Positions 1-10,212 of a DNA stretch of 31,572 nt are shown here, piece after piece (positions within the stretch are counted from its first letter, which is position 1; every line of letters begins with the position of its first letter). Made by a program: the position numbers and the translations under genes. Below the pieces are notes generated by a model. It was not told where the DNA came from. It made no database searches and saw only the letters and a list, made by a program, of their open reading frames with translations. The stretch comes from Priapulus caudatus (lineage: Eukaryota > Priapulida > Priapulimorpha > Priapulimorphida > Priapulidae), in NCBI RefSeq assembly GCF_000485595.1, contig NW_014577392.1, positions 226,095-257,666 of the forward strand, in the 5' to 3' direction.

Positions 1-441
1 TATTATTCGCCGATAGATGGCGCTGGCATCACTACCGTGAGTTGAAGAGAAAAAAATTCGGCGACGGTACCGTCGCAGGAGCAACAGCCAATAAAAAAAC
101 ATACCATACGAGCTAGGTTGTCTCAACGTAGTAAATGATCTCGACATGCACGCGCGTACTTGGAAGGTCTCAGAGTAGTTATTTTCTCATCGTCTCACAG
201 CGCTAATCCAGGCACGTCGCTGCTTAAAACGTACAGGGAAAGCATGTCCTCCCCCTCTTCCCACAATTTAGTACACAATGTTCGGTTGGCATTGTCCCAG
301 GTAAAAACAACACCGAGTTGAAAACAGAACACGCTACGTACAGTACAGTTTTCACTTGTAAACACCGCGCAGAAGTTGTTGCGCAGGACCGAGTTGCTTA
401 TCAGCGCCCCCTATATGCCTATTGTTTTCAAATGTACCTCA
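1..441. other. Unassigned left end
   Basis: No exon, RNA gene or clear repeat was recognised here. If the minus-strand candidate gene ending at 442 is real, this is its 3' flank or 3' UTR. Confidence 0.3.
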
Positions 442-516
442 TTACTCGCTGACACGTAAGTACATGCTCAGTGATATCGCACATATAATAAATCGAGGCG
501 TGGAAGTACAGATAAG
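442..516 (-). CDS. Candidate last exon of an unidentified minus-strand gene
   Basis: On the minus strand a good acceptor (pyrimidine-rich tract, then cttacag) is followed by 24 codons and a TAA. The peptide starts LICTSTPRFIICAISLSMYL and is hydrophobic in its middle. Its entry phase (0) matches the exit phase of the candidate exon at 814-1025, which also ends in a hydrophobic stretch, so the two could encode adjoining membrane segments. No family was recognised. Seen: splice signals and phase agreement. Inferred: that it is coding. A chance ORF of this size is quite possible. Confidence 0.25.
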   Translation of the reverse strand, partial: LICTSTPRFIICAISLSMYLRVSE

Positions 517-624
517 CTGTAAGAATCATAAAAAGTTGGATGATTTAACGTTAAATAGCAGCGCACGTATTGCCGAACAAAATTCTAATGCGTCGGTTTG
601 TGATCCTCTCGCCACGTAGTGTTA

Positions 625-798
625 AGACCAAGACACACTGCAGCGACAGCGACCGACCGTAACGACAAACGACAAAGTCGCAGCGACTGGCGCAGCCACA
701 CTGCAGCGACAACGACCGACCGTAACGACAAACGACAACAGTCGCGGCGACTGGCGCAGCCACACTGCAGCGACAACGACCGACCGTAACGACAAAGT
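625..798 (+). repeat. Repeat family A, tandem fragment (A1)
   Basis: Three tandem units of 63-64 bp begin at about 634, 697 and 761, each starting CACACTGCAGCGACA and containing GACCGACCGTAACGACAAA. The same unit occurs on the opposite strand at 1875-1990 and at 6674-6715. The GCGAC-rich sequence resembles the ends of invertebrate DNA transposons, but no superfamily can be assigned. Short ORFs across it are in repeat sequence. Confidence 0.75.
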
Positions 799-813
799 TC
801 ACTCAGCACTCAC

Positions 814-1025
814 CATAGCTCCAAGAAACGGTATTGCTAGGGTTATAGTCCAGATAATTCCTGTGAAGTCACATAATGTTTCTCGGTCGAAATGAACAAA
901 GAAGACCTTCAAGAACACCCCTGTCGAGTTTAAAGGGGCTACCCCCACATTTACGAAAATGACATAGGTCTCAATCTGGACATCATCTCTATCCTTGAAC
1001 CGCAGCGGCTCCATTGGGGCGGTGT
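814..1025 (-). CDS. Candidate internal exon of an unidentified minus-strand gene
   Basis: Minus-strand reading is open for 70 codons from an acceptor (gaatatag) to a canonical donor (ATG|gtgagt at 813-808). The peptide has a hydrophilic start (MEPLRFKDRDDVQIETY), an alternating hydrophobic middle (VIFVNVGVAPLNSTGVFLKV) with one N-glycosylation sequon (NST), and a hydrophobic end (GIIWTITLAIPFLGAM), as in an extracellular segment entering a membrane span. The phase fits the exon at 442-516. Upstream of 1026 the sequence enters a foldback arm, so the exon boundary may coincide with an insertion edge. I do not recognise the family. Alternative: the open frame extends to an ATG at 1060 inside the foldback. 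Confidence 0.4.
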
Positions 1026-1026
1026 C

Positions 1027-1428
1027 TATATTCAAGCCGGTACGGGAGATTACGGTACGCATATATTTGCAAATATATTGACTAATCGTGCGTCAATAAA
1101 CTCAATATTCACAGAGAAGATAGAGCTAACACATGTATCTATAGGTATGTAGAATTTTAGAAATTTAATCATCTGAAATTCACTTCCGCTTGCATAACTA
1201 ATCGTGCATGACTAGCATGACTAATCGTGCCGCTTCGTGCGTCAATAAACTCAATATTCACAGAGAGTATGAATTCAAGCCGGTACGGGAGATCTTTTGC
1301 ATAATATATTCTAGATACTTATAGACACATGTCTTAGCTATACTCTGTGAATATTGAGTTTATTGACGCACGATTACTCAATATATTAGCAAATATATGC
1401 GTACCGTCATCTCCCGTACCGGCTTGAA
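1027..1428. repeat. Foldback element, about 90-bp arms
   Basis: The arm at 1027-1116 (starting TATATTCAAGCCGGTACGGG) is repeated inverted at 1341-1428 with a few differences, around a loop of about 225 bp. A third partial copy of arm sequence lies inside the loop at about 1232-1292. No ORF of its own is seen. This fits a non-autonomous foldback or MITE. No target-site duplication was found. Confidence 0.75.
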
Positions 1429-1691
1429 TATAGCCGCTCCCAGCCGATTCGCGCTTTGTTTTCATCGGCGCGGCTCACCGGACGTATTGCTAAGGGGAAG
1501 TGACGTCACTCCGCCTCCACCTATACGCGGCATATTATACGAACGTAAACAATAATCACGTCTGATGGCTGACCGTGGCCTTGCACGTTTTGGTTAGATG
1601 GGTTCGCGGCCCTACTGTTTCTGACAGGCGGTGCGAGTTTAGCGCTGGGAACCAGTCTACTTCCTGGCTAGCATTGGTTTATAATTTTTTG
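1429..1691. promoter_or_regulatory. GC-richer segment with a CRE palindrome
   Basis: This stretch is richer in CpG than its neighbours and contains the palindromic CRE octamer TGACGTCA at 1501-1508. No exon next to it was recognised, so a promoter role is only a possibility. Confidence 0.2.
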
Positions 1692-1991
1692 ACGTAATGG
1701 CGATGTCACGTGCCGATGGAAACGGCTGTGATTGGCCATTTGTAAAGTGTCGCCGGTGAAAGTTGCTGGGAAATAGAAACTTTCTAAATATTTTTGTCGG
1801 CGAGGTTGTCGCCGGTCGTCGTCGCGTCAGTGTGCAATGGCTCATAGGAAACAATAGTTTCTAATTTTCTGAAAAGTCGTTTGTCGTTACGGTCGGTCGT
1901 TGTCGCTGCAGTGTGGCTGCGCCAGTCGCCACGACTGTTGTCGTTTGTCGTTACGGTCGGTCGTTGTCGCTGCAGTGTGTCTTGGCCTTTA
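1692..1991 (-). repeat. Repeat family A, second copy (A2)
   Basis: This is the inverse of the copy at 6668-6898. Shared landmarks are the CACGTGCCGATGGAAACGG block, a TTTACAAATGGCCAAT-like block (reverse sense), the CAATGGCTCATAGGAAACAA block and a terminal unit ending CACTGCAGTGTGTCTTGGCC. The terminal 66-bp unit is present twice here and once in A3. Confidence 0.8.
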
Positions 1992-2063
1992 AGCGAGATG
2001 GGAACTTGTGGCTAGGGTTAGGGTAGACCGAATAATTCTGTCCCATATAACCTTTTTTATATG

Positions 2064-2140
2064 TTGGTGTTGGTTATTGGGGTCAAATAACCAACACCAA
2101 AATATTGGGGCCAATAATATTGGCATAATAATTATTGGCC
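2064..2140. repeat. Two adjacent perfect hairpins
   Basis: TTGGTGTTGGTTATT (2064-2078) pairs perfectly with 2086-2100. GGCCAATAAT (2109-2118) pairs with 2131-2140. They sit in an AT-rich stretch full of TTGG/CCAA motifs and may be part of a small MITE. No gene is associated. Confidence 0.6.
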
Positions 2141-3157
2141 AAAATATCACAGGGGCATGTAGAGTACTCCGTGGCCCAAAATATTCTGTTTCTACCTGAT
2201 TTGGCTGCTCATTAACATGCAAGCTTTCGAATAACGCCGTGGCTATATTTACGGAGACGTGAATACGTTCATTTTTTCTATATTCACGGATTTCCCATCA
2301 TGCAAAGCGCCGCGGACAAGTGCAGCCCCAACATGTTTACATCCGCGCATGGGGAACTACCTCGAAAGTGTACTGTTTTGTGACTAATCAACTTAGATTT
2401 ACTCGTCCTGCTATATATGCAAGCACACAGAAGAATGATCTTGGGCTTGTTTTAAAGGACAGAAATGGGCAATATAATTCTGAGTAAACAAAATGATGTC
2501 GTTTAATACCCGCGAAGTTAGCCGGGTGGTACTTGAATGGTAACTTTCGTTTGATAAATTGGTCAAGATATTCAATTCATATTGTAGAACTTAGAAGCTA
2601 TGAGTATGAGTCTGACTACAAAAATGTGTGAAAATGCCCAAAAAAGTGTCTTGTTTTGCCATTATACCTTACAATAGGTAGGGAATTTCAATTCTGTGAA
2701 CACTGTTGTGTTTCTCATGGCGGGGCTATCTAATCTAGTACTAGTACATACTAGTAGTAGTATATAGTACTATTACTAGTACTAGTAGTACTAACCCGAC
2801 CGTCTTCTAACTCTAGCAAAGCCCGTTTCTTGGAGCTAGTACTAGTGTAGTAGTACTAAACGGAGTAGCATATGCCGGGCTTCCTCAGTTCCTGTACCAA
2901 AACGTCATATCAGCTGAGGTTTTGAGCTAATCAGAGGTTGGAGCAATTCCTCTGTTTAGTGATATTGCCAGTCAGTGGCTAAAGCATAAACGGAGGAATT
3001 GCTCAGAACACAACACGAACGCGCTACTTTGAACAAGGAACTCTTCGCAAAAGTTAGCAAATATTTGGAGAATCCTCTATAAAGAGTGTAAACGTTGTAA
3101 TCTTTTGAAAATAAACTCATATAAATCAGGTAAGTACAGTCAGTGAGATATTTAATA
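2141..3157. repeat. Non-coding stretch with CTAGTA repeats and a hairpin
   Basis: No exon recognised. 2738-2792 and 2838-2858 are low-complexity CTAGTA/TAGTAC sequence. GAGCAATTCCTCTGTTTA at 2941-2958 is repeated inverted at 2987-3004 with one mismatch, making an 18-bp stem with a 28-base loop. Confidence 0.55.
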
Positions 3158-5558
3158 CAGTAAAACTCGCATAAGTCGTCATCGTCTCACTCGTCAATTC
3201 GCATTAAGTCGTCATGGATGTCAAAGTCTCGATTTTCTTCGCCTAAGTCATAATTTATAAGCCGTCATCAGGGCTTGAAACTAACGCTCGCCCGCTCGCC
3301 CGAGGCTAGTAGAAAACAGTAAAGGCTAGTAGAATGTCTGGGCTGACCAGCCCTGTTTGGCGATGAGAATCCGTACGCAGATAACATATTACTGACTAGT
3401 ACTTTTCAGCAACTACTTAACACGGACCAAACTAGTAATAACAATATAAATTTGGCGTGTGCAAACATAAGAAAATTGGGCAAAATGAATAAATCGGCTT
3501 CATACCAGGCACCACCCGGACATGCTGCCTATTCCAAGCTCATGCCAACCCCTCACAGTGCTATACGCGAATAGCGAAATGACGTTTCTGTTTCTATCTG
3601 TATATTCTATATATATATAACTGAAATCTATGCTGAATCTGAATTTCTACACAAGTTAAGGAATTTTCGCAAGACACTAGAATTATCTCAAGAGCGTCTA
3701 AAATCAAAACCGCCAGATCCCCTCGGCCTCCGCCGCCTCAGCCCCAGGCTGTCGCCCCCCCGCCAAAATGGCCAATTCGTCGCGGCACTGCGTAAGCTTA
3801 GCGGCGGGACCTTCAGAATAGTACGGGCTGGGGAGAAATTTTTAAGGGCTAGTCACGATTTTTATAGGTCATAGCCCTGTGGCTCATCGCACCATTTAGT
3901 CCTACGCTTTTTCAAAGCGCCTCGGTCATTATTGGTCACGGTCGTGACACTCAGCAACGTCCATGTAATCAAACAACAGTACATTTCCCATCTAAAGTCG
4001 TCCATCAGAATGCTGATGCGTAGGCGTCAATAAATAATTCGCGGTGAATGATGCGAAATTAACGCAGAGTCCGGAAGTATAAAATCACGCCTGATTTACT
4101 GTCGGACACCCCCGGATATTGACATATCAGAGTCGGCTGTGTAATGTCAGTAAATCTAGCATCGTCATCCCATATAGTTAGTGACTTCCTGCGCCAACCG
4201 CAATTTCGCCACACTAACTATCATGTCGCAGAGCATGGCCTCGCGCAATTACCGTAATTTTTTACCAGCATGCTGTTCCAAGAAAATTTGGGCTAGACGT
4301 GCAGACGCACTATATGTCGCTGCGAATGTCCACAGTTACACTGTAATCAACAGAAGGCCGTGTTAGACAAATAGCCCAGCGTGTGCCGCGCTTTTTGCCG
4401 CTTAGTGCAATACGCTGTAAGTGTGTTATGGCGCATGCAGCACGCCGTGTCGCATCTGCACTGCTACCGACCGACCCGATTGTTTCATGTTTGCTATGTG
4501 TGTGTGTTGCGAAACGGGACGTCGTTGCATGGTCTCGAAATAAGCGTTGTTCTGTTGTCGCAGACAACCGCAAGAAATTTGCGCCGGACCAACTCTAACG
4601 CAGTCTGAGGACATTGTCCGGTGGACAACCAAGAAACACTATCCCTAACCCAACACTAACTCTAAAACCGACTCGGCTATCTATATATACACGTGTACCG
4701 CAATTAATCTAATGGTGTAAGTAAACGCTTTTGCTTTCAATATTTTGCATCTGAACTGACAAATCAACTCCCAACCAACTGTGTAGGCTACTGGCACAAT
4801 AATGTTCAGTTTCATAACTTCAAAATCCGAGTGTTTTCTAGCTCATCACGAAATTTTAATCGGAATTCAAATCGTGAATATTATAAAAAGTATGGACCAG
4901 CTGCTATTTCCAACACTGGTATATGTCAGGTTTTCTCTGATTATGAGGTGAACTCGATATTGGAAACCGCAGCAAACCACAAAGTTTTCTAAAAATTTTC
5001 TGGGGGAGGACCGCCATACCTCCCCCCCCCACTGCCTGTTTTTCACCTCTCCCTCCTTGGAATCCTAGACCCGCCTATGAACATTTACATATCTTGGGAG
5101 CAGAGAACAATGAACAAAAATTTCGCCTTTTCGCATGAATTGCAGAGCTGAGAGGTAGAGGAGCCGAGCCGTAGGGTGTGGAGAAGGAGGCGGAGGAGCC
5201 AGTAAAATATTAAGTCATCCACTATTTTGCGCAGTTCGCTGTTTTTGGTCCCCCTTGTTAAAAAATCCTGGCTACGCCACTGTTTTTGGGTGTTTTCTGA
5301 TCATATTATTATGTGATTGAAAATAGGCGATTTTGGGATATTTTCTGGGACAACCAGAAATTGTTGCGGACACCCCGATTTGATGCCGGGGTTGTCCGCA
5401 GGACAACCACATTTTTTTTCTTATTTCGAGCACTCGTGTGTGGAGCATGAGCCCTACATATAAGTCGACAAAATGATGACTTACGCATATGTTGTCATTT
5501 TCGTAAGTTGTCTCAAACATGCTGGTCCGAAACGTTTAAACTTATGCGAGTTTTACTG
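3158..5558. mobile_element. Degenerate pogo/Tigger-like DNA transposon
   Basis: The perfect 18-bp inverted ends CAGTAAAACTCGCATAAG lie at 3158-3175 and (inverted) 5541-5558, 2.4 kb apart. The left end follows a TA dinucleotide, as expected for Tc1/mariner/pogo insertion. The right end is followed by GTA rather than TA. CAGT...ACTG termini with an AAAACTCG core are typical of Tigger/pogo elements. Subterminal sequence on both sides repeats AAGTCGTCAT-like motifs. No intact transposase frame was found inside, so it is dead or non-autonomous and has gained other insertions, such as the fragment at 5262-5282. Confidence 0.6.
5262..5282 (-). mobile_element. Terminal fragment of a CAG-GGCGTAGCCAG element
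   Basis: On the minus strand CAGTGGCGTAGCCAGGATTT matches the terminus type of the intact MITE at 30006-30206 (CAGGGGCGTAGCCAG). Only one end is recognisable. Confidence 0.45.
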
Positions 5559-6667
5559 GTACTGACACTATCGAGAAACGTCAGTCTATTTTTAGTAAGT
5601 AACCACAATATTAAATGATGAATCTCCCCAGTGAAAATTGCTCAGACTACAGAAACGTATAGAATCGAGTCATAGCCCTGTTCACACCAGTCACTGCTAG
5701 GGCTACGTTATCATCTAGGACTGAATTAGCAATGGCTATAAGCCATGTAATGAGGATTGTTAGCCAAATTTTTGAAATTTGAATATATATGTATACAATG
5801 AATTACGGTGATATGCATGTTTGGCAGCTTTCAACAATCCTACTTGGAGATAGAATTTACCTCCTAATTGGCAAATTAATCAAACAAACTACTGGCTTAG
5901 TGCTTATCAAGTAAAAAACAACAACATTTTTGTGCGTAAAATTTTTACGTTTTTATATCACAAAATGTAAAATGAAAGCTCAACATTAAGGACAGAATAG
6001 ACCATACCAGAGAACAAGTTAAGATCATATTTTAGTAAACTAGCAAAATTAAGAAATAAATGGTAAAACGCAATGCATTATCATACAAATATATTACAGA
6101 AAATGTTAAACTAAAGCTTTAGACTGATTTGACTGTACCAGGAAACAAGCTGAGATCATATTTTAGTAACATGCTTTTATCACAATAGCATAGTGTAATG
6201 CATGACTCTTATTGGCAAAATTGAGAGATAAATGGTAAAACACAACACAATTTCAAACTCAATTTCCAATATTCGTTGCACATACTATGAGACACACATT
6301 CGCGCCACGATACATCGGACCAAATGCGCCATCCTAGACTGCGCCCAGCTTTCATACGCCATATACAGCTGCATTAACACCGGGAACAACTTCAAACAAG
6401 ACCCTATCTGGCGCATTGTATACAGCTGTGAATGTGAATGTGGGTTACATTTCTAGAAATCTAGATACATATAGACCAGAAGTAGATAATAGGGAAGGAG
6501 TGTGACTTCAATAAACAAGGGAAATTCGTCATTTACTATCCTTAGAATACCTACGATTTACTACGCGTAACTCAACCAACTTGAGCTCGAATCGTACACA
6601 GTACATTTGCCTAGCATCGCGCGAAATCGTTTCCTCATATACACCCGCAATCCGGAGATACAGACTA
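5559..6667. other. AT-rich non-coding DNA with diverged direct repeats
   Basis: No exon was recognised. Two blocks recur: CCAG.(A/G)AACAAG.T.AGATCATATTTTAGTAA at about 6007 and 6138, and GATAAATGGTAAAAC.CAA at about 6054 and 6229. They look like remnants of an old duplication. The short ORF at 6232-6456 has no recognisable features. Confidence 0.4.
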
Positions 6668-6898
6668 AAGGCCAAGACACACTGCAGCGACAGCGACCGA
6701 CCGTAACGACAAACAACTTTTCAGAAAATTAGAAACTATTGTTTTCTATGAGCCATTGCACACACACGCGACAACGACCGGCGACAACCTCGATGACAAA
6801 AATATTTAGGAACGTTTCTATACTCTAGCGACAGTCGCCAGCGACACTTTACAAATAGCCAATCGCAGCCGTTTCCATCGGCACGTGACATTACGATT
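6668..6898 (+). repeat. Repeat family A, third copy (A3)
   Basis: This begins GGCCAAGACACACTGCAGCG and continues through the same landmarks as A2 on the other strand, ending near CGGCACGTGACATTACG. It is about 230 bp, against about 300 bp for A2, because only one terminal unit is present. It shows that family A is a dispersed element with a variable number of subterminal units. Confidence 0.8.
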
Positions 6899-7116
6899 AC
6901 GAGAAGTAGAATGTGAGGTAGTCAATTCACGAGATCCAAATAAGTACGTGATGGGCACAAGTTGTGGTCCTCGCTCCATTCTCGTACGGGTGTCGATTCC
7001 CAATGCACGCAATTTCTTGAGATAGCATGGTTGGCTATACGTTGTCTAGAATCAAAGTACTTATCCATACTACGTACACTACAGACAGTTGACAAACGTG
7101 CATACACTACAGGGCT

Positions 7117-8427
7117 GGTTCCAGGGCTGAGGCTAGACAGTATTTTTCCAGATTTAAAGGGCACATCCCCCAAAAGGGCACACCACCCCACAGTGAGCGC
7201 AAAATTTCGAAGGCACTTTAAAATCTAGACCGTATTTCCCAGTACGGCAAATACGGTCTGAATCCGCCCCTGCACTATAGCGTATTATAAAAAGCTGCGT
7301 TGATAGCGAGAGTAGATGCAGTAAAATCGGTGAAATTTCTGAACTCACGATGTAAACAAACTCAAGTCTATGAACATATATGTGCTGCATGCAATCTTCC
7401 GATCTGCTCAATCTACGAATCTGCTGACTGTGTGGCAGCCTCATTGAAACTCTAGCAACCCTAAAACCCACGATAATAGACCTGCTTGCAAAACCGGGCC
7501 TGTGCAATCTCATCGAACTCTAGCAATTAACACAACCCACGCTGATAATCTGCCTGCACCACCTGTAAAACCGGCGCCCATTAACCGGGTCTGCACAATC
7601 ATCTCGAACACTAGCACCATTAAAACCAGCTGATAAACCTGTGCAAAATCGGGATTCACTTACTGCTAATATCTATTGGCAATAAATAACACTATAGCCA
7701 TTAGCCAATGTAAAATCGGTTGATTGTGCAGATCGGCAGATTACACACAACACATGTTCGCTCTTTTGGAACCGGTATGGCCGGCGGCACGGGATTGTAG
7801 GTAATATTGCTATTTTTAGTGCAGTCACGGAACCCTCTATAGCGTTCAACGAAAAGTCTAAAGTGTGAAGTATACTTCAAAACATGTGTTAGTAGCCCGC
7901 CACGCGAGTCGCGCACAATAGTTTGTGATATCTGGGAAAATATTAGTGGGCCTGCAATAACTTCAATGCTAAACTAGAAACGAGCAGTTGTCGCCAACTA
8001 CATGTATCCCCCGTGATCTAGTATGAATAGAATATCTCTGTAAGGACGTAAGAACGCAGGTAAAGTTAAATAAGTCACAAAGACAAAGGTTTGTTAGAAA
8101 ACTGGTGTGCCTCAGATTGGCAAGTATATGGAATCTGGTTACCTAGGAGGCCGAAAAGGAAATGTAAGTCGACGGTAAAGGTCAAACTAAGGTGAAGGGC
8201 AGTGGTGGTTTTGGTATGCGACTGACCTTCTCCCAAGATGTGTAAGCATACCAAGTTTGGTCGCGCTACAGGCTTTCATTTTTAAGGGGCGCGATCGCGC
8301 TCGGCGCTCCACCGCGCACACCGAAATTGTGCAATGGTGCGCGCATCATCGCGCCTCATAAAAGTGGTTGAAACGCGCACCAAAAGTATGTCTATTATGT
8401 TGAAATAGCGCTTCATAGAGTTCTCAA
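7117..8427. repeat. Long repeat C, copy 1
   Basis: 1.31 kb, nearly identical to 12643-13954. It starts GGTTCCAGGGCTGAGGCTAG and ends GCATAGAGTTCTCAA-like. Differences are mostly single-base indels. An internal module (about 7973-8150) appears inverted at the right ends of D1 and D2. ORFs inside (for example 7154-7513 minus) differ between the copies by frameshifts and resemble no known family, so I treat the repeat as non-coding. No terminal inverted repeats of C alone were found. Confidence 0.9.
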
Positions 8428-8593
8428 TGTAGGGGGTACAAAAAGGTTAGCAACACAACAATTTGTGGTGTGTAAGTAACTGAACGTATGGCAGAGGTAC
8501 AGCTGGTTACTACCCTCTGGTTTATATATATATATAAATACAACTAAACAACAGCATCCAAATACAGGTACCTATACGGTAGCCACAAGTTAC

Positions 8594-8734
8594 CTGCTCG
8601 TTTTCTACTATACGTGGCGAGAAGTGGCTTTCTGCGACGTGAAACAGTCGTAGGGCTGGAGGGGCTACATACGTGGCTACTACGTACTTGTAAGTAATCG
8701 CTAGTTTGTTGATGGATTGTGATGATATTTTATG
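8594..8734 (-). CDS. Candidate internal exon, minus strand, unidentified
   Basis: An open 141-nt segment (47 codons, phase 0 at both ends) is flanked by acceptor gcatatttcag and donor CAG|gtaact. The peptide includes KYVVATYVAPPALRLFHVAE and SHFSPRIVENEQ. It is phase-compatible with the candidate start exon at 9261-9353. No homology was recognised. Basis: splice signals only. Confidence 0.25.
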
Positions 8735-9125
8735 CTGAAATATGCAGTACAATGGATTAGAATCTCTAAGGATGGAAATCAAAAATAAATAAAACAAGTT
8801 TATTTTTACATCCGATCAACTCTTTTATTAATCTGTGTGCTAGTGTTGGGTTGTTGGATGAAAAGAATGTAATCTGACGAAGCCATTGAATGAATGAATG
8901 TGAAAGATGAATGATAATCAGTAGATTGACATGACAGAGGGTCCTGATGGGGTACCCCAATTCTCAAGTAAACAGTAAATTTTTAGGCCTTTTCTCATTT
9001 CTCAGTAATAAATTTGGCCAATTTCTCTTTCTCAGTACATATTTTCATTTCTCACTAAAATTTTTCGTATACAGTGCAACAGATTAATATAGGACCTTCA
9101 TACAAGAAAATTATCATTTTCATAT

Positions 9126-9632
9126 TTGTTCAATATTAATATACTTGAATACATATACTCCTTTTCAATCTATGAGAGAATAATTTATGCTCATGCAAGC
9201 CAATATGACACTGTCAGGTGCTTTTTAAAATCCCCGAGATTGTCATGTGTTAAAATAAACTTGCGATCGTACGCGCTCAACTGGCTGTCCTGGCTCCTTG
9301 CCTTCGCCATCAAAATAGCCGACAATCACTTTCACGACCGGGTCCGTCGCCATTTTAGATTTCCCGCCAAGCTGTCGACAATTAGGCCCCGCAGTATGTA
9401 TACCGTACTCAATATGGTGTTACAGGATATTACAGTTACACATAATCGCTATATATACACAGACGGGACCGCAGCTATACGGGGAGATAACTTGTCAAAC
9501 AATGAATACAGCTGGTTCCTCATGTCTGCGTGTACATCAAAACTGCAAAGATGGCGCGGCGCGCACCGCCCGACAAGATCCGACAAGGCTCAAATCTGCT
9601 TTAAATTCGAAGATAACACGTATTCACGCTAA
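9126..9632. other. GC-richer segment, possible promoter and first exon (minus strand)
   Basis: The middle of this segment is richer in G+C and CpG than its flanks. Several frames are open here, including a 168-codon plus-strand ORF over the full length. That ORF has no recognisable domain and an AT-rich low-complexity start. A minus-strand ATG at 9353 in a good context lies inside. The low stop density may simply reflect base composition. Confidence 0.3.
9261..9353 (-). CDS. Candidate first coding exon, minus strand, unidentified
   Basis: ATG at 9353-9351 sits in a strong context (aaaATGGCG). It opens 31 codons beginning MATDPVVKVIVGYFDGEGKE, then a weak donor (CAA|gtttat) in phase 0, compatible with the exon at 8594-8734. 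Without splicing the frame stops five codons later. A second ATG at 9310 opens another short frame (MAKARSQDSQLSAYDRK). No family was recognised, and this may be chance. Confidence 0.2.
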
Positions 9633-9659
9633 ACATTAAATTTATTATCACGTTTCATG

Positions 9660-10035
9660 TAAAAAAATAGACAGTTTCAACGCTAACGCTAATTTCTAGA
9701 GGGGAATCACGAGTCACGCCAGGCCAAAAATCACGCTGACGTTAAAATAAAATGATTTTTCACGCTAACGCTAAAATATATGGCCATTTCACGCTTCACG
9801 CTAACCCCATCGGCACCCTCATGACATCCCAATTTTTCGTTTTGGATTTCACTCTAGACTGAGGATTGGTCATGATGCCATCATCACACCCTAAGAGGCA
9901 TGATGGAGACCCTCAAGGAGCTCTCCATCATCCCTTTTAAGGTGTGATTTTTAGTGGAGCTCTCCATCATGCCTCTTAAGGGTGTGATTTTTTTAGTGGA
10001 GCTCTCATCATGCCTCTTAAGGGTGTGATTATGGA
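9660..10035. repeat. CACGCTAACGCTA repeats and a tandem block of about 48 bp
   Basis: 9680-9810 contains several CACGCTAACGCTA-type words. 9875-10035 contains three tandem units built on GGAGCTCTCCATCATGCCTC + TTAAGGGTGTGATTTTT, plus one partial unit in inverse orientation (TCACACCCTAAGAGGCATGA) at its start. No coding evidence. Confidence 0.6.
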
Positions 10036-10212
10036 GCGTGAAAAGAACCCCTATGGTGTCCTAGGGAGTCATTAGTAGTCCTCCTGTACTTTCCAAATCT
10101 GAAAGCCTGGCGCTAGGTCAATTAGGGGCTGAGTTAGAGAGCAGAAGAGAAATAATGCAAGGTCAAGGTAAAGGTGAAATAAAGGTCGAAGTGACCTGGT
10201 GGGCAGTTTTTA

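Noticed and set aside
7154-7513. 119-codon minus-strand ORF in C1 and its counterpart at 12604-12972
   Set aside because: The two copies disagree by frameshifts and show no known domain.
9126-9632. 168-codon plus-strand ORF
   Set aside because: No recognisable domain, AT-rich low-complexity start, and overlap with an area where several frames are open because of base composition.
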